The notes: generated by a model not told the origin, from the sequence alone. Counted from the first letter of the stretch, positions 47,972 through 57,523 are shown. The stretch is DNA of 64,000 nt from Sulfurimonas sp. (GCA_021732045.1 JAKFWK010000004.1:30964-94963); one strand, 5' to 3'. Numbers and translations are program-made.

Positions 47972-48510
47972 TAATCTGTGCTGGAAATAGTGAATCATTT
48001 GATTTTGCTCAACCTATCGGGGTTGGTCTGATTGAGAGCGCTATGAATTTAACTAGGCTTTGCTTGTTTGATAAACCAGAGTTTTTGTTTTTTATTGGGA
48101 GCGCTGGAAGTTATGGAGAGCTTAAAATATTTGATATAGTAGAGTCAAAAACTGCTTCAAATATAGAACTTGCATTTTTAAATAGTGATGCTTATACACC
48201 TTTAGATAATGTAATTTCTACTAATACAACTAATCAAAAAGATATAATTGTAAACTCTTCAAACTATATTTCAACTAATAAAGAACTAACAAACAAGTTT
48301 TTAAACCTAGGAATAGGCATAGAAAATATGGAATTTTTTTCTGTTTTGAGTGTGGCAAAAGAGTTTGATATTCCAGCTGGTGGCGTTTTTTGTATAACAA
48401 ATTATACTAACAAAACAGCTCATGAGGATTTTTTAGCTAACCATAAAAAAGCAAAAGAGTTGTTATCTATGCATGTAAAAAAAAGAATTAAAGAGCTACC
48501 GCAAAAATGA
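47968..48510 (+). CDS. Nucleoside phosphorylase-superfamily protein (short)
   Basis: 180 aa, shorter than the usual 230-240. [11 protein letters not shown] and [20 protein letters not shown] match the beta-strand and glycine-rich phosphate-binding loop of PNP/MTAN-type enzymes. [11 protein letters not shown] near 112 resembles the substrate-binding E-NME motif, with the catalytic Asp replaced by or shifted to [12 protein letters not shown]. It could be a purine-nucleoside phosphorylase; reduction in size makes substrate doubtful. Flanked with overlap by hisF and rlmN (4 bp each). Confidence 0.7.
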   Translation: MIICAGNSESFDFAQPIGVGLIESAMNLTRLCLFDKPEFLFFIGSAGSYGELKIFDIVESKTASNIELAFLNSDAYTPLDNVISTNTTNQKDIIVNSSNYISTNKELTNKFLNLGIGIENMEFFSVLSVAKEFDIPAGGVFCITNYTNKTAHEDFLANHKKAKELLSMHVKKRIKELPQK

Positions 48511-49619
48511 GCAACATAAAACCATCACTATTAGAGTTTACACTAAAAGAGTTGCAAGAGCAGATTAAACCATCATTTAGAGCAAAACAAGTTTTTGGCT
48601 GGCTGTATCATCAGTATGCGGAAAATTATGAAGATATGAAAAATATTCCAAAAACATTAAAAGATGAGTTAGAAGAAAAATTTTTAGTTAATCCGATGAA
48701 GATTGCTAAGAAAGAGGTTTCTAGTGATGGAACAATAAAATATCTATTTGAGCTTCAAGATGGCAAAACAATAGAAGCGGTTTGGCTCAAGATGAAAGAT
48801 GCAGAACTCGATGAAAATGGAGTTATTTTACATGAAGCAAAATATACCATCTGCGTTTCTACGCAGGTAGGGTGCAAGATGGGATGTACTTTTTGTTTAA
48901 CTGCCAAAGGTGGGTTTACAAGAGATTTAACAGCGGGGGAGATTGTAGCTCAGGTTGTGAGTTTAAAGAGAGATAATGACCACAAACACAACAGAATGAT
49001 AAATATAGTCTATATGGGTATGGGAGAACCACTTGATAACCTCACAAGCTTAGCAAAAGCGATAGAGATATTTAAAGAAGATGATGGACTTTGTATATCA
49101 GCGAAGCGACAAACTGTTTCTACAAGTGGATTGAGTAATAAGATTGACCAACTTGGTAAGTTGGATTTGGGTGTTCATATAGCAATCTCTTTGCACGCAG
49201 TAGATGATGAGCTAAGATCAGAGCTTATACCAATGAACAAAGCGCACAATATTAGCTCTATTATAGAAGCAGTTAAAAGATTTCCGATAGACACAAGAAA
49301 AAGAGTTATGTTCGAGTACCTTGTGATAAAAAACAAGAATGATGATATCGCTTCTGCAAAAAAGCTCATAAAACTGCTCTCGGGTATAAAAGCTAAAGTA
49401 AATTTAATATACTTTAACCCATATCCAGGAACTCCGTATGATAGACCATCAAAAGCCGATATGGTTGCTTTTCAGGAGTATCTAGTCAATCATGGTCTTC
49501 TGTGCACTATTCGTGACTCTAAGGGCATAGATATAAGTGCTGCGTGTGGACAACTAAAAGAGCAGGATGAATTTAACAGGGTCAAGGCTGTAACTAGTTC
49601 GAAAATAAGCAGAGATTAA
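48507..49619 (+). CDS. rlmN: 23S rRNA (adenine2503-C2)-methyltransferase RlmN
   Basis: 370 aa radical SAM methyltransferase. The iron-sulfur motif is CKMGCTFC near 122-130. MVYMGMGEPLDN-like VYMGMGEPLDN and the downstream SLHAVDDELRSELIPMNKAH are family hallmarks. A C-terminal Cys in SAACGQL near 350 is the acceptor for the methyl thioether. It is the last gene of the hisF operon, before the 680-bp gene-free stretch. Confidence 0.96.
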   Translation: MSNIKPSLLEFTLKELQEQIKPSFRAKQVFGWLYHQYAENYEDMKNIPKTLKDELEEKFLVNPMKIAKKEVSSDGTIKYLFELQDGKTIEAVWLKMKDAELDENGVILHEAKYTICVSTQVGCKMGCTFCLTAKGGFTRDLTAGEIVAQVVSLKRDNDHKHNRMINIVYMGMGEPLDNLTSLAKAIEIFKEDDGLCISAKRQTVSTSGLSNKIDQLGKLDLGVHIAISLHAVDDELRSELIPMNKAHNISSIIEAVKRFPIDTRKRVMFEYLVIKNKNDDIASAKKLIKLLSGIKAKVNLIYFNPYPGTPYDRPSKADMVAFQEYLVNHGLLCTIRDSKGIDISAACGQLKEQDEFNRVKAVTSSKISRD

Positions 49620-50301
49620 TCTATGGTGTTTAATAGATTGGTTTTCAGAATTTAGTTTTGATTTGATTAAGAAGATTGTATAGCGGAGAAATAACTAAAC
49701 GACCAACACACCAGGGAAGTCGTTTATAGGCAAAATAATACCTTACTTTCCTTATAGAGAAATAAGAGCATCACTCGAGCTTTTATATAAAATCTTTTTT
49801 ATAAGCTTGCTTTTTTAGTCTTGAGCTCCCGATCAGAAACTTACTTATCTTTTGTAGCTATTCGTGCATAATCCTGATTAATTTAAATAAAATATTTAAA
49901 ATTTATGAATAATTAAAGCTATGTCTTGAATTAACTTTATTTAAAAATCACTCAAGTGCCTGTTATTCACACATTGTTGTAATCTGTGAATAACCTGAAT
50001 TTTTACCCAGCGTAAATTATAAAATTTATGTGTCATTTAAGAATAAATTTATATAAAAATAAGCTGAAATTTATATACTTTTATATAGCTTAAATGCCTA
50101 TTTTATGGTGTTTTAAAGGATTATTATTTTTTTTTATCTTAATTATAAATAATATAAAAAATAGTAAATATTTTATTATTCACATTCACAAAATATTTTC
50201 TTAAATATGAATCAAAATCAATTTATTTAACAATGTTTCACATGAAACATTGAGGTCTTTTAAATTTTAAAGAGTTTAATGGTTTAAAGTAAAATGTAGC
50301 T
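49620..50301. other. Gene-free, AT-rich segment with DnaA boxes and parS: possible origin-region element
   Basis: The longest non-coding stretch here. It holds exact DnaA boxes at 49963-49971 (TTATTCACA), 49985-49993 (TGTGAATAA) and 50176-50184 (TTATTCACA), the first two facing each other 13 bp apart. Long A/T-only runs lie at about 50041-50180, and a parS-like palindrome is at 50231-50252. The left part (49620-49860) is of more mixed composition and shows no credible gene. It may be the main oriC, a second part of it, or a DnaA-titration site. Confidence 0.55.
50231..50252. promoter_or_regulatory. parS-like site 2
   Basis: A 22-bp palindrome with arms CAATGTTTCA and TGAAACATTG around the bases CA. 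The 16-bp core TGTTTCACATGAAACA (50234-50249) is one base off the ParB consensus TGTTTCACGTGAAACA. Located in the gene-free segment next to three DnaA boxes. Confidence 0.7.
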
Positions 50302-51213
50302 TTATCTCATATTTTCAAAACAAACTTTCTCAAAATCAACATCACTTTTAACGCAATAGCTTTTACCATATAGTTCAAATTTCAACTCATTCGCATGAAG
50401 CAGTAATCTCCTAGCACCACTATTTTCAACTCTCATATCTCTCGTCATCTCTCTATCTAAATATTTTACAACATTCTCTTCTGGTTGACCATAAATCGGA
50501 TCACCTACGATTGGGTAATTAACATGAAGCAGATGCACTCTGATCTGATGCTGTCTTCCGGTATGAGGAGAACACTCAACAAGAGTTGTATTTGATTCTT
50601 TAAAGTATTTTAGAGGCTTTACGAATGTCAGCGACTCTTTACCACTCTCGTGAACTTTTACAACCATTCTAACCAATGCGCTTTTTTCATCATCAAATCT
50701 TAAAAGAGGTGCATCTATCTTAAGTTCATCTTTTAACTCTCCATGAACCATGGCTAGATATTTTTTTTTCATATCTCTCTCTTGAAACATTACTTTTAAT
50801 GCAATCTCACTCTTTTTATTTTTTGCACATAGAACCAAACCGCTTGTCTCTTGATCTATTCTGTGGGCAATATTTGCATCCATCCCATATTGAGCTTTTA
50901 GTTCATCTATGAGAGAGTATGGAGTGAGTCTATTCTGTGGATGGATTAATAAGCCGCTAGGTTTATCAAAAACTACAAACTCCTCATACTCAATATGGGC
51001 TTTTAGACCTTTCGTGATTGGTTCAAAATACATAAGCTCTATGTCGCCAAATATTTCATCTGTTGGTTTTTCAACTAACTTACCATTAAAAAACAGGCGA
51101 GCTTTGGCAATCACTTTTTGCGCTTCACTTTGGGTAAAGTTTAACTCTCTTATCAAAAAAAGGCTGGCTCTTTGCTTCCCTTGTAAAAATATTTTCTTCG
51201 TAATAAACGGCAA
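50302..51213 (-). CDS. RluA-family ribosomal RNA pseudouridine synthase
   Basis: 303 aa. An N-terminal S4-like RNA-binding part (about 15-70, SLFLIRELNFTQSEAQKVIAKAR) is followed by the catalytic domain with HRIDQETSGLVLCAKN near 125, in which the Asp is the nucleophile. PHTGRQHQIRVHL near 220 is also diagnostic. RluA/RluC/RluD subtypes are not separable with certainty; the S4 domain points to RluC or RluD. Divergent from purB. Confidence 0.92.
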   Translation of the reverse strand: MPFITKKIFLQGKQRASLFLIRELNFTQSEAQKVIAKARLFFNGKLVEKPTDEIFGDIELMYFEPITKGLKAHIEYEEFVVFDKPSGLLIHPQNRLTPYSLIDELKAQYGMDANIAHRIDQETSGLVLCAKNKKSEIALKVMFQERDMKKKYLAMVHGELKDELKIDAPLLRFDDEKSALVRMVVKVHESGKESLTFVKPLKYFKESNTTLVECSPHTGRQHQIRVHLLHVNYPIVGDPIYGQPEENVVKYLDREMTRDMRVENSGARRLLLHANELKFELYGKSYCVKSDVDFEKVCFENMR

Positions 51214-51305
51214 ATTAGTATCCTTTTTTAATCAACTATTTACATAAATTTCTGTAAACTTAATACCTAAATTTTAACATAAAATAATAATTATAAGGGC
51301 TAGAT

Positions 51306-52634
51306 ATGGTTGAGAGATACTCTAGAGAAGAGATGAGTTCCAAATGGACTATGCAGGCAAAATATCAGGCTTGGATGGATGTAGAAAAAGCGGTTGTTAA
51401 AGCTTGGAATAGACTAGGACTTATCCCAGATGAGGATGCAAAAAAGATTGTTGATAATGCTAGCTTTGATATAACTAGAATAGATGAGATAGAAGCTGTT
51501 ACTCGTCACGATTTGATTGCATTTACAACAAGTGTATCTGAGACGCTTGGAAAAGAGAGTAGATGGTTTCACTATGGAATGACAAGTTCTGATACAGTTG
51601 ACACTGCCGTAGCGCTTCAGATGAAAAGCTCTTTGGAGTTAGTCATCAAAGATGTGAAGATGCTTATGGAATCCATCAAAACAAGAGCGATGGAACATAA
51701 AATGACTTTGATGGTTGGACGCAGTCATGGTATCCATGGAGAACCTATAACATTTGGTCTTGTGTTAGCTGTTTGGTATGATGAGATGGCAAGACATTTA
51801 GAGAATTTAGAACAAACGCTTGTTGTTATAAGTGTTGGTCAAGTTAGTGGTGCGATGGGCAACTTTGCTCATGCACCACTAGAGCTTGAAGAGTACACCT
51901 GCGAAGAGTTAGGACTAAAACCAGCACCTGCATCTAATCAAGTAATCCAAAGAGATAGATATGCAAGGCTTGCAACTGCGTTAGCGCTTATGGCGAGTTC
52001 TATTGAAAAGTTTGCAGTTCAGATTCGTCACTGGCAAAGAACTGAAGTTTATGAGTGTGAAGAGTATTTTGCCGCAGGACAAAAGGGCTCATCTGCAATG
52101 CCACACAAACGAAATCCTATACTAACAGAAAATATAACAGGTTTGGCAAGGATGATAAGAGCTTACGCAATCCCAGCGATGGAAAATGTAGCGCTCTGGC
52201 ATGAGAGAGACATAAGTCACTCATCAACCGAGAGATTTTGGTTACCTGATAGCTTTATAACAACTGACTTTATGCTACACCGTATGAACAGTGTTATAGC
52301 AAAACTAACAGTTTATCCCCAGAATATGATGAAAAATCTAAACCTAACTGGTGGCTTGGTTTTCTCGCAAAGAGTTCTTTTAGAGCTTCCACTAAAAGGT
52401 GTTAGTCGTGAGGATGCTTATCGCATAGTTCAAAGAAATGCGATGAAAGTTTGGGAAGAGATACAGCAAGGAAAACCTACTACAAATGAAAAAGGTGAGA
52501 GTCTTTATCTGAATCATCTTTTAGCAGATGAAGAACTTAGAAGTTCACTAAACGAAGAAGCGATTCGCGAGTGCTTCAACTACGACTATTACACCAAAAA
52601 TGTAGATAAAATTTTTGCAAGAGTTTTTAAATAA
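51306..52634 (+). CDS. purB: Adenylosuccinate lyase
   Basis: 442 aa of the fumarase/aspartase superfamily. Acts at two steps of purine synthesis (SAICAR and adenylosuccinate cleavage). The signature GSSAMPHKRNP lies near 262, TSSDTVDTA near 90 and GRSHGIHGEP near 139 (catalytic His). It reads away from the gene-free segment and is followed by nrdA after 10 bp. Confidence 0.97.
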   Translation: MVERYSREEMSSKWTMQAKYQAWMDVEKAVVKAWNRLGLIPDEDAKKIVDNASFDITRIDEIEAVTRHDLIAFTTSVSETLGKESRWFHYGMTSSDTVDTAVALQMKSSLELVIKDVKMLMESIKTRAMEHKMTLMVGRSHGIHGEPITFGLVLAVWYDEMARHLENLEQTLVVISVGQVSGAMGNFAHAPLELEEYTCEELGLKPAPASNQVIQRDRYARLATALALMASSIEKFAVQIRHWQRTEVYECEEYFAAGQKGSSAMPHKRNPILTENITGLARMIRAYAIPAMENVALWHERDISHSSTERFWLPDSFITTDFMLHRMNSVIAKLTVYPQNMMKNLNLTGGLVFSQRVLLELPLKGVSREDAYRIVQRNAMKVWEEIQQGKPTTNEKGESLYLNHLLADEELRSSLNEEAIRECFNYDYYTKNVDKIFARVFK

Positions 52635-52644
52635 TAGGATGAAA

Positions 52645-55011
52645 ATGATAACAATAATAAAAAGAAATGGCCGTACTGAACTGTTGGATATCTCAAAGAT
52701 ACAAAAATATACTTCTGCTGCAGTAGAGGGACTTGACAATGTATCCCAGAGTGAGTTGGAAGTTGATGCGCAAATCCATTTTCGTGATGGTATAACATCT
52801 AAAGAGATACAAGAAACTCTTATAAAAACCGCGGTAGACAAGATAGATATAGATGCTCCGAATTGGACATTCGTTGCATCTCGTCTTTTTCTTTTTAATC
52901 TGTACCATCAAGTAAATGGTTTTACCGGCTATGATTCATTGGAGAAATATTTTATAAAAGGCGAAAAAGAGGGAAGGCTTCTTGTTGGTATAAGAGAGCT
53001 TTACGACCTTAATATTTTAGAGAAACATATTAAGCCAGAGAGAGATATGCTCTTCAATTATCTAGGAGTAAAAACACTTTATGACAGATATCTTATAAAA
53101 GATAGAAATTCTGATCCAATAGAACTTCCTCAGCATATGTTTATGGCAATTGCTATGTTTTTGGCACAAAGAGAAGAGAAAAAAGAGGAGTGGGCTATCA
53201 AGTTTTATGACATGATTTCTAAGTTTGAGGTTATGCTTGCAACTCCAACTCTCTCAAATGCTAGAACAATCAGACATCAACTTAGTTCATGTTACATCGG
53301 CTCAACACCAGACAATATAGAGGGTATTTTTGACTCTTATCAAGAGATGGCGATGCTTTCTAAGTTTGGCGGAGGAATCGGTTGGGATTGGACAAATGTT
53401 CGCTCAATGGGTTCTTATATTGATGGACATAAAAATGCAGCCGGTGGAACCGTGCCATTTCTGAAAATAACAAATGATATTGCCATCGCCGTAGATCAGC
53501 TCGGAACAAGAAAAGGTGCTATTGCTGTTTATTTGGAACCTTGGCATATAGATATAAATGACTTTTTAGATTTGAAGAAAAACTCTGGGGAAGAGCGTCG
53601 TCGTGCTCATGATCTTTTCCCCTCAATGTGGCTAAATGATCTCTTTATGCAAAGAGTAGAAGATGATGACATCTGGACACTTTTTGATCCTTACGATGTG
53701 AAAGAGCTAACAATGCTTTACGGTGAAGAGTTCAGCAAAAGATACAAGGAGCTTGAAGAAGACGACAGGATTGTTAAGGAAAAAATCAAAGCTAAAAATT
53801 TATGGAAAAAAATACTAACTTCTTATTTTGAAACTGGAAGTCCGTTTTTGTGTTTTAAAGATAATGCTAACAGAGCTAATCCAAACAGTCATGTTGGTGT
53901 TATTAGAAGTTCAAACCTTTGTACTGAAATATTTCAAAACACAAGTCCAAATCGTTACAAGATAAAGTTTATTTTTGAAAATGGCGAGAGTGTTAGTTAT
54001 GAGGAAGATGAGATAGTAAAACTAGATAGCGGTTTAGAAAAATTCGCGAAAAAAGTAACAGCTCTTGACTCGCTTGGTGGAGTGCCAATCTATGTTGTTG
54101 AAAAAGAGAAGGTAAACGGTGATACCGCTGTTTGTAATTTAGCTTCTGTGAATCTTGCTCGCATAAATACAAGAGAGGATATAGATAGAATAGTACCAAT
54201 TGCAATTCGTGCACTGGATAATGTGATTGACCTCAATTTTTATCCGATAGAAAAAGTGAAGCGAACTAACATGAAAAGCCGTGCAATTGGTTTGGGTGTT
54301 ATGGGTGAAGCTCAGATGTTAGCGGAAAAAGCCATAACATGGGGAAGCCAGGAGCATTTTGATAAAGTAGATGAGGTTATGGAGGCTGTTAGTTATAATG
54401 CTATTAATTCATCATCAGATATTGCGTTAGAGAAGGGTTCTTATCCAGATTTTAATGGTTCAAAGTGGAGTCAAGGCATTATGCCTATGGACCATGCTAA
54501 TGCTGAAGTTAAAAAGCTTGTTGATCGTGGCGGACTTTTCGCATCATCATACGAGTGGGATGAATTAAGAGCAAAAGTTAAAAAGCAGGGCATTAGAAAT
54601 GGTTACTTGATGGCTATTGCACCGACGAGTTCTATCTCTATACTCACTGGAACAACTCAAGCGATTGAGCCGGTGTTTAAGAGAAAATGGTATGAAGAGA
54701 ATCTATCGGGACTTATTCCTGTCGTGGCGCCAAATCTTTCACCTGAGACTTGGGTTTATTATACTCCTGCATATGATTTGAACCAAACATTACTTATAAA
54801 AGCCGCTGCGATTCGTCAAAAATGGCTAGATCAAGGTCAGAGTTTAAATATATTTATAACTCTTGATAAAGCGAGTGGAAAATATCTGAATGAGATTTAT
54901 ATGTTGGCGTGGAAGTTAGGTTTAAAATCAACCTACTATCTTCGTTCTCAATCACCAGAGGTTTCAAAAGATATAGAAGACAGAAGTTTGGAGTGTGCAG
55001 GTTGTCAATAA
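52645..55011 (+). CDS. nrdA: Ribonucleoside-diphosphate reductase, alpha subunit
   Basis: About 788 aa. An N-terminal ATP-cone (about 1-90) binds the allosteric dATP/ATP. The catalytic part has QLSSCYIGS near 215 and a second redox Cys in the NLCTE/VCNLASVNLARI segment. ATPTLSNARTI near 200 and the MAIAPTSSIS motif are typical. It ends SLECAGCQ, the C-terminal redox Cys pair. The frame is open 10 codons upstream inside purB, but AGGA at 52636-52639 sits 5 nt before the ATG at 52645, which I take. nrdB is elsewhere. A perfect inverted repeat follows the stop. Confidence 0.96.
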   Translation: MITIIKRNGRTELLDISKIQKYTSAAVEGLDNVSQSELEVDAQIHFRDGITSKEIQETLIKTAVDKIDIDAPNWTFVASRLFLFNLYHQVNGFTGYDSLEKYFIKGEKEGRLLVGIRELYDLNILEKHIKPERDMLFNYLGVKTLYDRYLIKDRNSDPIELPQHMFMAIAMFLAQREEKKEEWAIKFYDMISKFEVMLATPTLSNARTIRHQLSSCYIGSTPDNIEGIFDSYQEMAMLSKFGGGIGWDWTNVRSMGSYIDGHKNAAGGTVPFLKITNDIAIAVDQLGTRKGAIAVYLEPWHIDINDFLDLKKNSGEERRRAHDLFPSMWLNDLFMQRVEDDDIWTLFDPYDVKELTMLYGEEFSKRYKELEEDDRIVKEKIKAKNLWKKILTSYFETGSPFLCFKDNANRANPNSHVGVIRSSNLCTEIFQNTSPNRYKIKFIFENGESVSYEEDEIVKLDSGLEKFAKKVTALDSLGGVPIYVVEKEKVNGDTAVCNLASVNLARINTREDIDRIVPIAIRALDNVIDLNFYPIEKVKRTNMKSRAIGLGVMGEAQMLAEKAITWGSQEHFDKVDEVMEAVSYNAINSSSDIALEKGSYPDFNGSKWSQGIMPMDHANAEVKKLVDRGGLFASSYEWDELRAKVKKQGIRNGYLMAIAPTSSISILTGTTQAIEPVFKRKWYEENLSGLIPVVAPNLSPETWVYYTPAYDLNQTLLIKAAAIRQKWLDQGQSLNIFITLDKASGKYLNEIYMLAWKLGLKSTYYLRSQSPEVSKDIEDRSLECAGCQ

Positions 55012-55031
55012 TCTGCATTATCAACCAATTC

Positions 55032-55062
55032 GCTAAGAGTTGTGTATGAAACCACTCTTAGC
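55032..55062 (+). repeat. Inverted repeat after nrdA covering the next gene's ribosome binding site
   Basis: GCTAAGAGT (55032-55040) and ACTCTTAGC (55054-55062) are exact 9-bp complements with a 13-nt loop. The ATG of the next gene (55046) lies in the loop and its AAGAG Shine-Dalgarno (55035-55039) in the stem, so the stem would hide the ribosome binding site. It may alternatively end the nrdA transcript. Confidence 0.55.
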
Positions 55063-55411
55063 AAAAGATATAAAACCTCTTCTAGCTCGTTTTAGCAACT
55101 TTACAGATGGAGAACTTCGCTCCATAGAAATAATTTCTCCTACAACTATTAAAATTACTCTAACAGGACAAGATAGTGCCAGAGGTTTTGACTGGCTAAC
55201 AGTCTGTTTTGAGTTTAGCGGTGTACATAAGGCAAAGTTGTTAGAAAACTCAAAACTCTCGCTTGTAGATATGAGTGATGGCATAAATATAATTTTTGAA
55301 GATAATAGTTTTGCTTTTGGAGTTGGAGATTACAAAAACCTGTTAAATATAAAAAATTCTATATGTTTTTTAATCTCTTGCGCTTTAAAGTATGAAGAGG
55401 GAGCTTTTTAA
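55046..55411 (+). CDS. Hypothetical protein, about 121 aa
   Basis: Cytosolic-looking, no signal peptide or transmembrane segment; starts MKPLLAKDIKPLLARFSNF. Composition is mixed alpha/beta, with ITLTGQDSARGFDWLTVCFEFSGV resembling a beta-meander core. No family recognised. The ATG is placed in the loop of an inverted repeat that overlaps the nrdA terminator region, 34 bp after nrdA. It is probably transcribed with nrdA. mscS follows after about 100 bp. Confidence 0.7.
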   Translation: MKPLLAKDIKPLLARFSNFTDGELRSIEIISPTTIKITLTGQDSARGFDWLTVCFEFSGVHKAKLLENSKLSLVDMSDGINIIFEDNSFAFGVGDYKNLLNIKNSICFLISCALKYEEGAF

Positions 55412-55514
55412 TTTTAAAGGTGCCAACACCGAAATAAGAAATTTTAAAAGCAAAACTTCTATTGATGTCGCTTAAGGGTTTGTTTGGATAGATATACTAA
55501 TAAAAGGAAAGAAA

Positions 55515-56327
55515 ATGTTAACAAAGTACACAGATGCGGTTGTTGTTTATGCTAGTGAATATGGGTTGAAAATTGTAGCTGCCGTTGCGATATTTTATAT
55601 TGGTAAAATAGTAGTTAAGAGAGTGACAAATGTATTTAAAAGATTAATGAATAAGGCACATGTAGACGATACGCTTGTTAAATTTTTGGGCAATCTTATC
55701 TATTTTTCTCTTTTAATTGTTGTGATTTTAGCATCTCTTAATGCACTTGGTGTAAACACGACATCATTTTTAGCTGTCTTTGGGGCGGCTTCACTGGCTG
55801 TTGGCCTAGCGCTTAAAGATTCGCTCTCAAATATTGGAGCAGCAGTAATTGTCATTATCTTTCGACCTTTTGATGTTGGCGACGCCGTTGATGTTGCTGG
55901 AGTTCATGGCATGGTAGAGGAGATAAACCTTTTTTCTACAACCATTATAACGCCGGATAACAAAATTGTAATGATTCCAAACTCCGCAGTAATTGCTTCA
56001 AATATTGTCAACTACTCAAAAAAACCAACTCGTCGTATTGAACATAAGCTACTTATTGATTATGGAGATAACCTTAAAGTTGCGAAAGATGTTTTGATGA
56101 AACTTATGCAAGATGAAGAAAAAGTTCTGGCGGAGCCTGCTCCATTTGTGGCAGTGAGTGAGCTTGGCGATAATGGTGTGGAGTTGGTTCTCCGTGTTTG
56201 GGTAAATAATGCAGATTATTGGGATGTTTATTTTGCTATATTGGAAGAAGCAAAGTTGGCGTTTGATGAAAATAAAATTTCTGTGCCTTTCCCCCAGATG
56301 GATGTAACTATTAAAAACAAAAATTGA
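55515..56327 (+). CDS. mscS: Small-conductance mechanosensitive channel MscS family
   Basis: 270 aa, three transmembrane segments (about 15-35, 55-80, 85-115) and a cytosolic beta/alpha cage. The pore helix region AVFGAASLAVGLALKDSLSNI near 85-105 is rich in Gly/Ala as in TM3 of MscS. FRPFDVGDAVDVAGVHGMVEEI and ITTPDNKIVMIPNS-like motifs follow. Releases osmolytes on hypo-osmotic shock. Good AAAGGAAAG before the ATG. Confidence 0.93.
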   Translation: MLTKYTDAVVVYASEYGLKIVAAVAIFYIGKIVVKRVTNVFKRLMNKAHVDDTLVKFLGNLIYFSLLIVVILASLNALGVNTTSFLAVFGAASLAVGLALKDSLSNIGAAVIVIIFRPFDVGDAVDVAGVHGMVEEINLFSTTIITPDNKIVMIPNSAVIASNIVNYSKKPTRRIEHKLLIDYGDNLKVAKDVLMKLMQDEEKVLAEPAPFVAVSELGDNGVELVLRVWVNNADYWDVYFAILEEAKLAFDENKISVPFPQMDVTIKNKN

Positions 56328-56331
56328 GTTG

Positions 56332-57441
56332 CTATAGTGTCTGTTTTAATTTTTGCTTGCCCCAAAGATATAAAAATAGACTTGCCCCCAGAGCAATAAG
56401 TGCTGAACCTAAAAATAGCTGTTTTGGATAAAGCTCATAAATAAATCCAGCAATTAATGCTCCTACAAATGCGCCAAATCCATAAGTTATGCCCGAGAAA
56501 AACTGTTGCGCTAGAGATTTGTGTCTATAAAGATGAAATAAGTAGCTAATCGCGGCAGAGTGAAATAGTGCAAAACTAAGTGCATGAAGAGATTGTGAGA
56601 AAAACAGAAGTGTTATGTTTTGAGGAAACAAAAAGAGCATTAACCATCTTATAGCGGTTGTAAAAGTGGTAAATTGAAGAATCAAAAGCAAATTTTTACG
56701 AAGAAATGCGCCTTGAAAAAAGAGCATAAAAATCTCAGCTATTACACCAAAACTCCATAAATATATCGCCATATCTAAACTTGCTCCATTATCGGTTACA
56801 TAAATAGTAAAGAAGTTGTAAAACGAGCCAAAACTAACTTGCATAAGCGTTAATCCAACCCATAATTTCCAATCTTGCAATAGGTTAATGTCATTGGCGG
56901 TTTCTTCATGCTTTTCCAAAAGAGTATCCACTTTTTTTGCTATAGTAAAAGCTACTGCTGTGGTTATAAATGTCAAAATAAGAAGATACAAAAGTGCTGT
57001 ATTTGGAGCATTTAAAAACTTCACTAAAACAAGCGCTACAAGTATAAAACCAACCGAGCCAAAAAGTCTGATTTTTCCATATTGCTCTTTACCAAGATAC
57101 CTTAGAGATATAAGCTCAATATATGGGAGTACAAGGCTAAGCCCTACGCCAAAGCTTATATTTGAAAAAAGAAGTCTATAAAAATTACTAAGTGAGAAAT
57201 AAAATGATATCGCGCTTAAGCACATAATCAAAAGTGCCACAGTAAAGGTTGTAATATCTATTTTGAGCCCCCTGATAAAAGCAAAAGGAACTAAAAATCT
57301 CACTAGCGGAGCCGCTGCAAATATGATACCAATATCACTCGCCGAGTAGCCAGTCATGGAGAGGACTTTTGGCAAAAATATTATATATACGCCGATGATT
57401 GAGAAATAAAAAAAATAAAATGCAGCTAGTAATATTGACAT
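56332..57441 (-). CDS. Major facilitator superfamily transporter (MFS_1, PPP/HcaT-like)
   Basis: 369 aa with about 12 membrane segments. The N-terminal FYFFYFSIIGVYIIFLPKVL and the arrangement with YLGKEQYGKIRLFGSVGFILVA near 115-135 resemble the 3-phenylpropionate/nucleoside-type permease branch (HcaT). Substrate unknown. Convergent with mscS and divergent from the PAS gene, across a gap that holds a 14-bp inverted repeat. Confidence 0.85.
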   Translation of the reverse strand: MSILLAAFYFFYFSIIGVYIIFLPKVLSMTGYSASDIGIIFAAAPLVRFLVPFAFIRGLKIDITTFTVALLIMCLSAISFYFSLSNFYRLLFSNISFGVGLSLVLPYIELISLRYLGKEQYGKIRLFGSVGFILVALVLVKFLNAPNTALLYLLILTFITTAVAFTIAKKVDTLLEKHEETANDINLLQDWKLWVGLTLMQVSFGSFYNFFTIYVTDNGASLDMAIYLWSFGVIAEIFMLFFQGAFLRKNLLLILQFTTFTTAIRWLMLFLFPQNITLLFFSQSLHALSFALFHSAAISYLFHLYRHKSLAQQFFSGITYGFGAFVGALIAGFIYELYPKQLFLGSALIALGASLFLYLWGKQKLKQTL

Positions 57442-57447
57442 GCGAAA

Positions 57448-57514
57448 TTATAGCAAACTCAACCAACTATACAGACAAAAACGCATAGAGAATCAGTTGC
57501 TGAGTTTGCTATAA
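57448..57514. repeat. Inverted repeat between the MFS and PAS genes
   Basis: TTATAGCAAACTCA (57448-57461) and TGAGTTTGCTATAA (57501-57514) are exact 14-bp complements. Inside the 39-nt loop a second stem CAACT (57464-57468)/AGTTG (57495-57499) can form. The left arm begins 6 bp upstream of the MFS ATG. Could be a leader structure or operator. Confidence 0.5.
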
Positions 57515-57523
57515 AAAATAAAT

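Noticed and set aside
49645..49770. Open frame of 42 codons on the minus strand in the gene-free segment, reading like the end of a protein (RYYFAYKRLPWCVGRLV)
   Set aside because: No start codon or ribosome binding site, bounded by stops, and no recognisable family. It could be a remnant of a lost gene but there is not enough to call a pseudogene.
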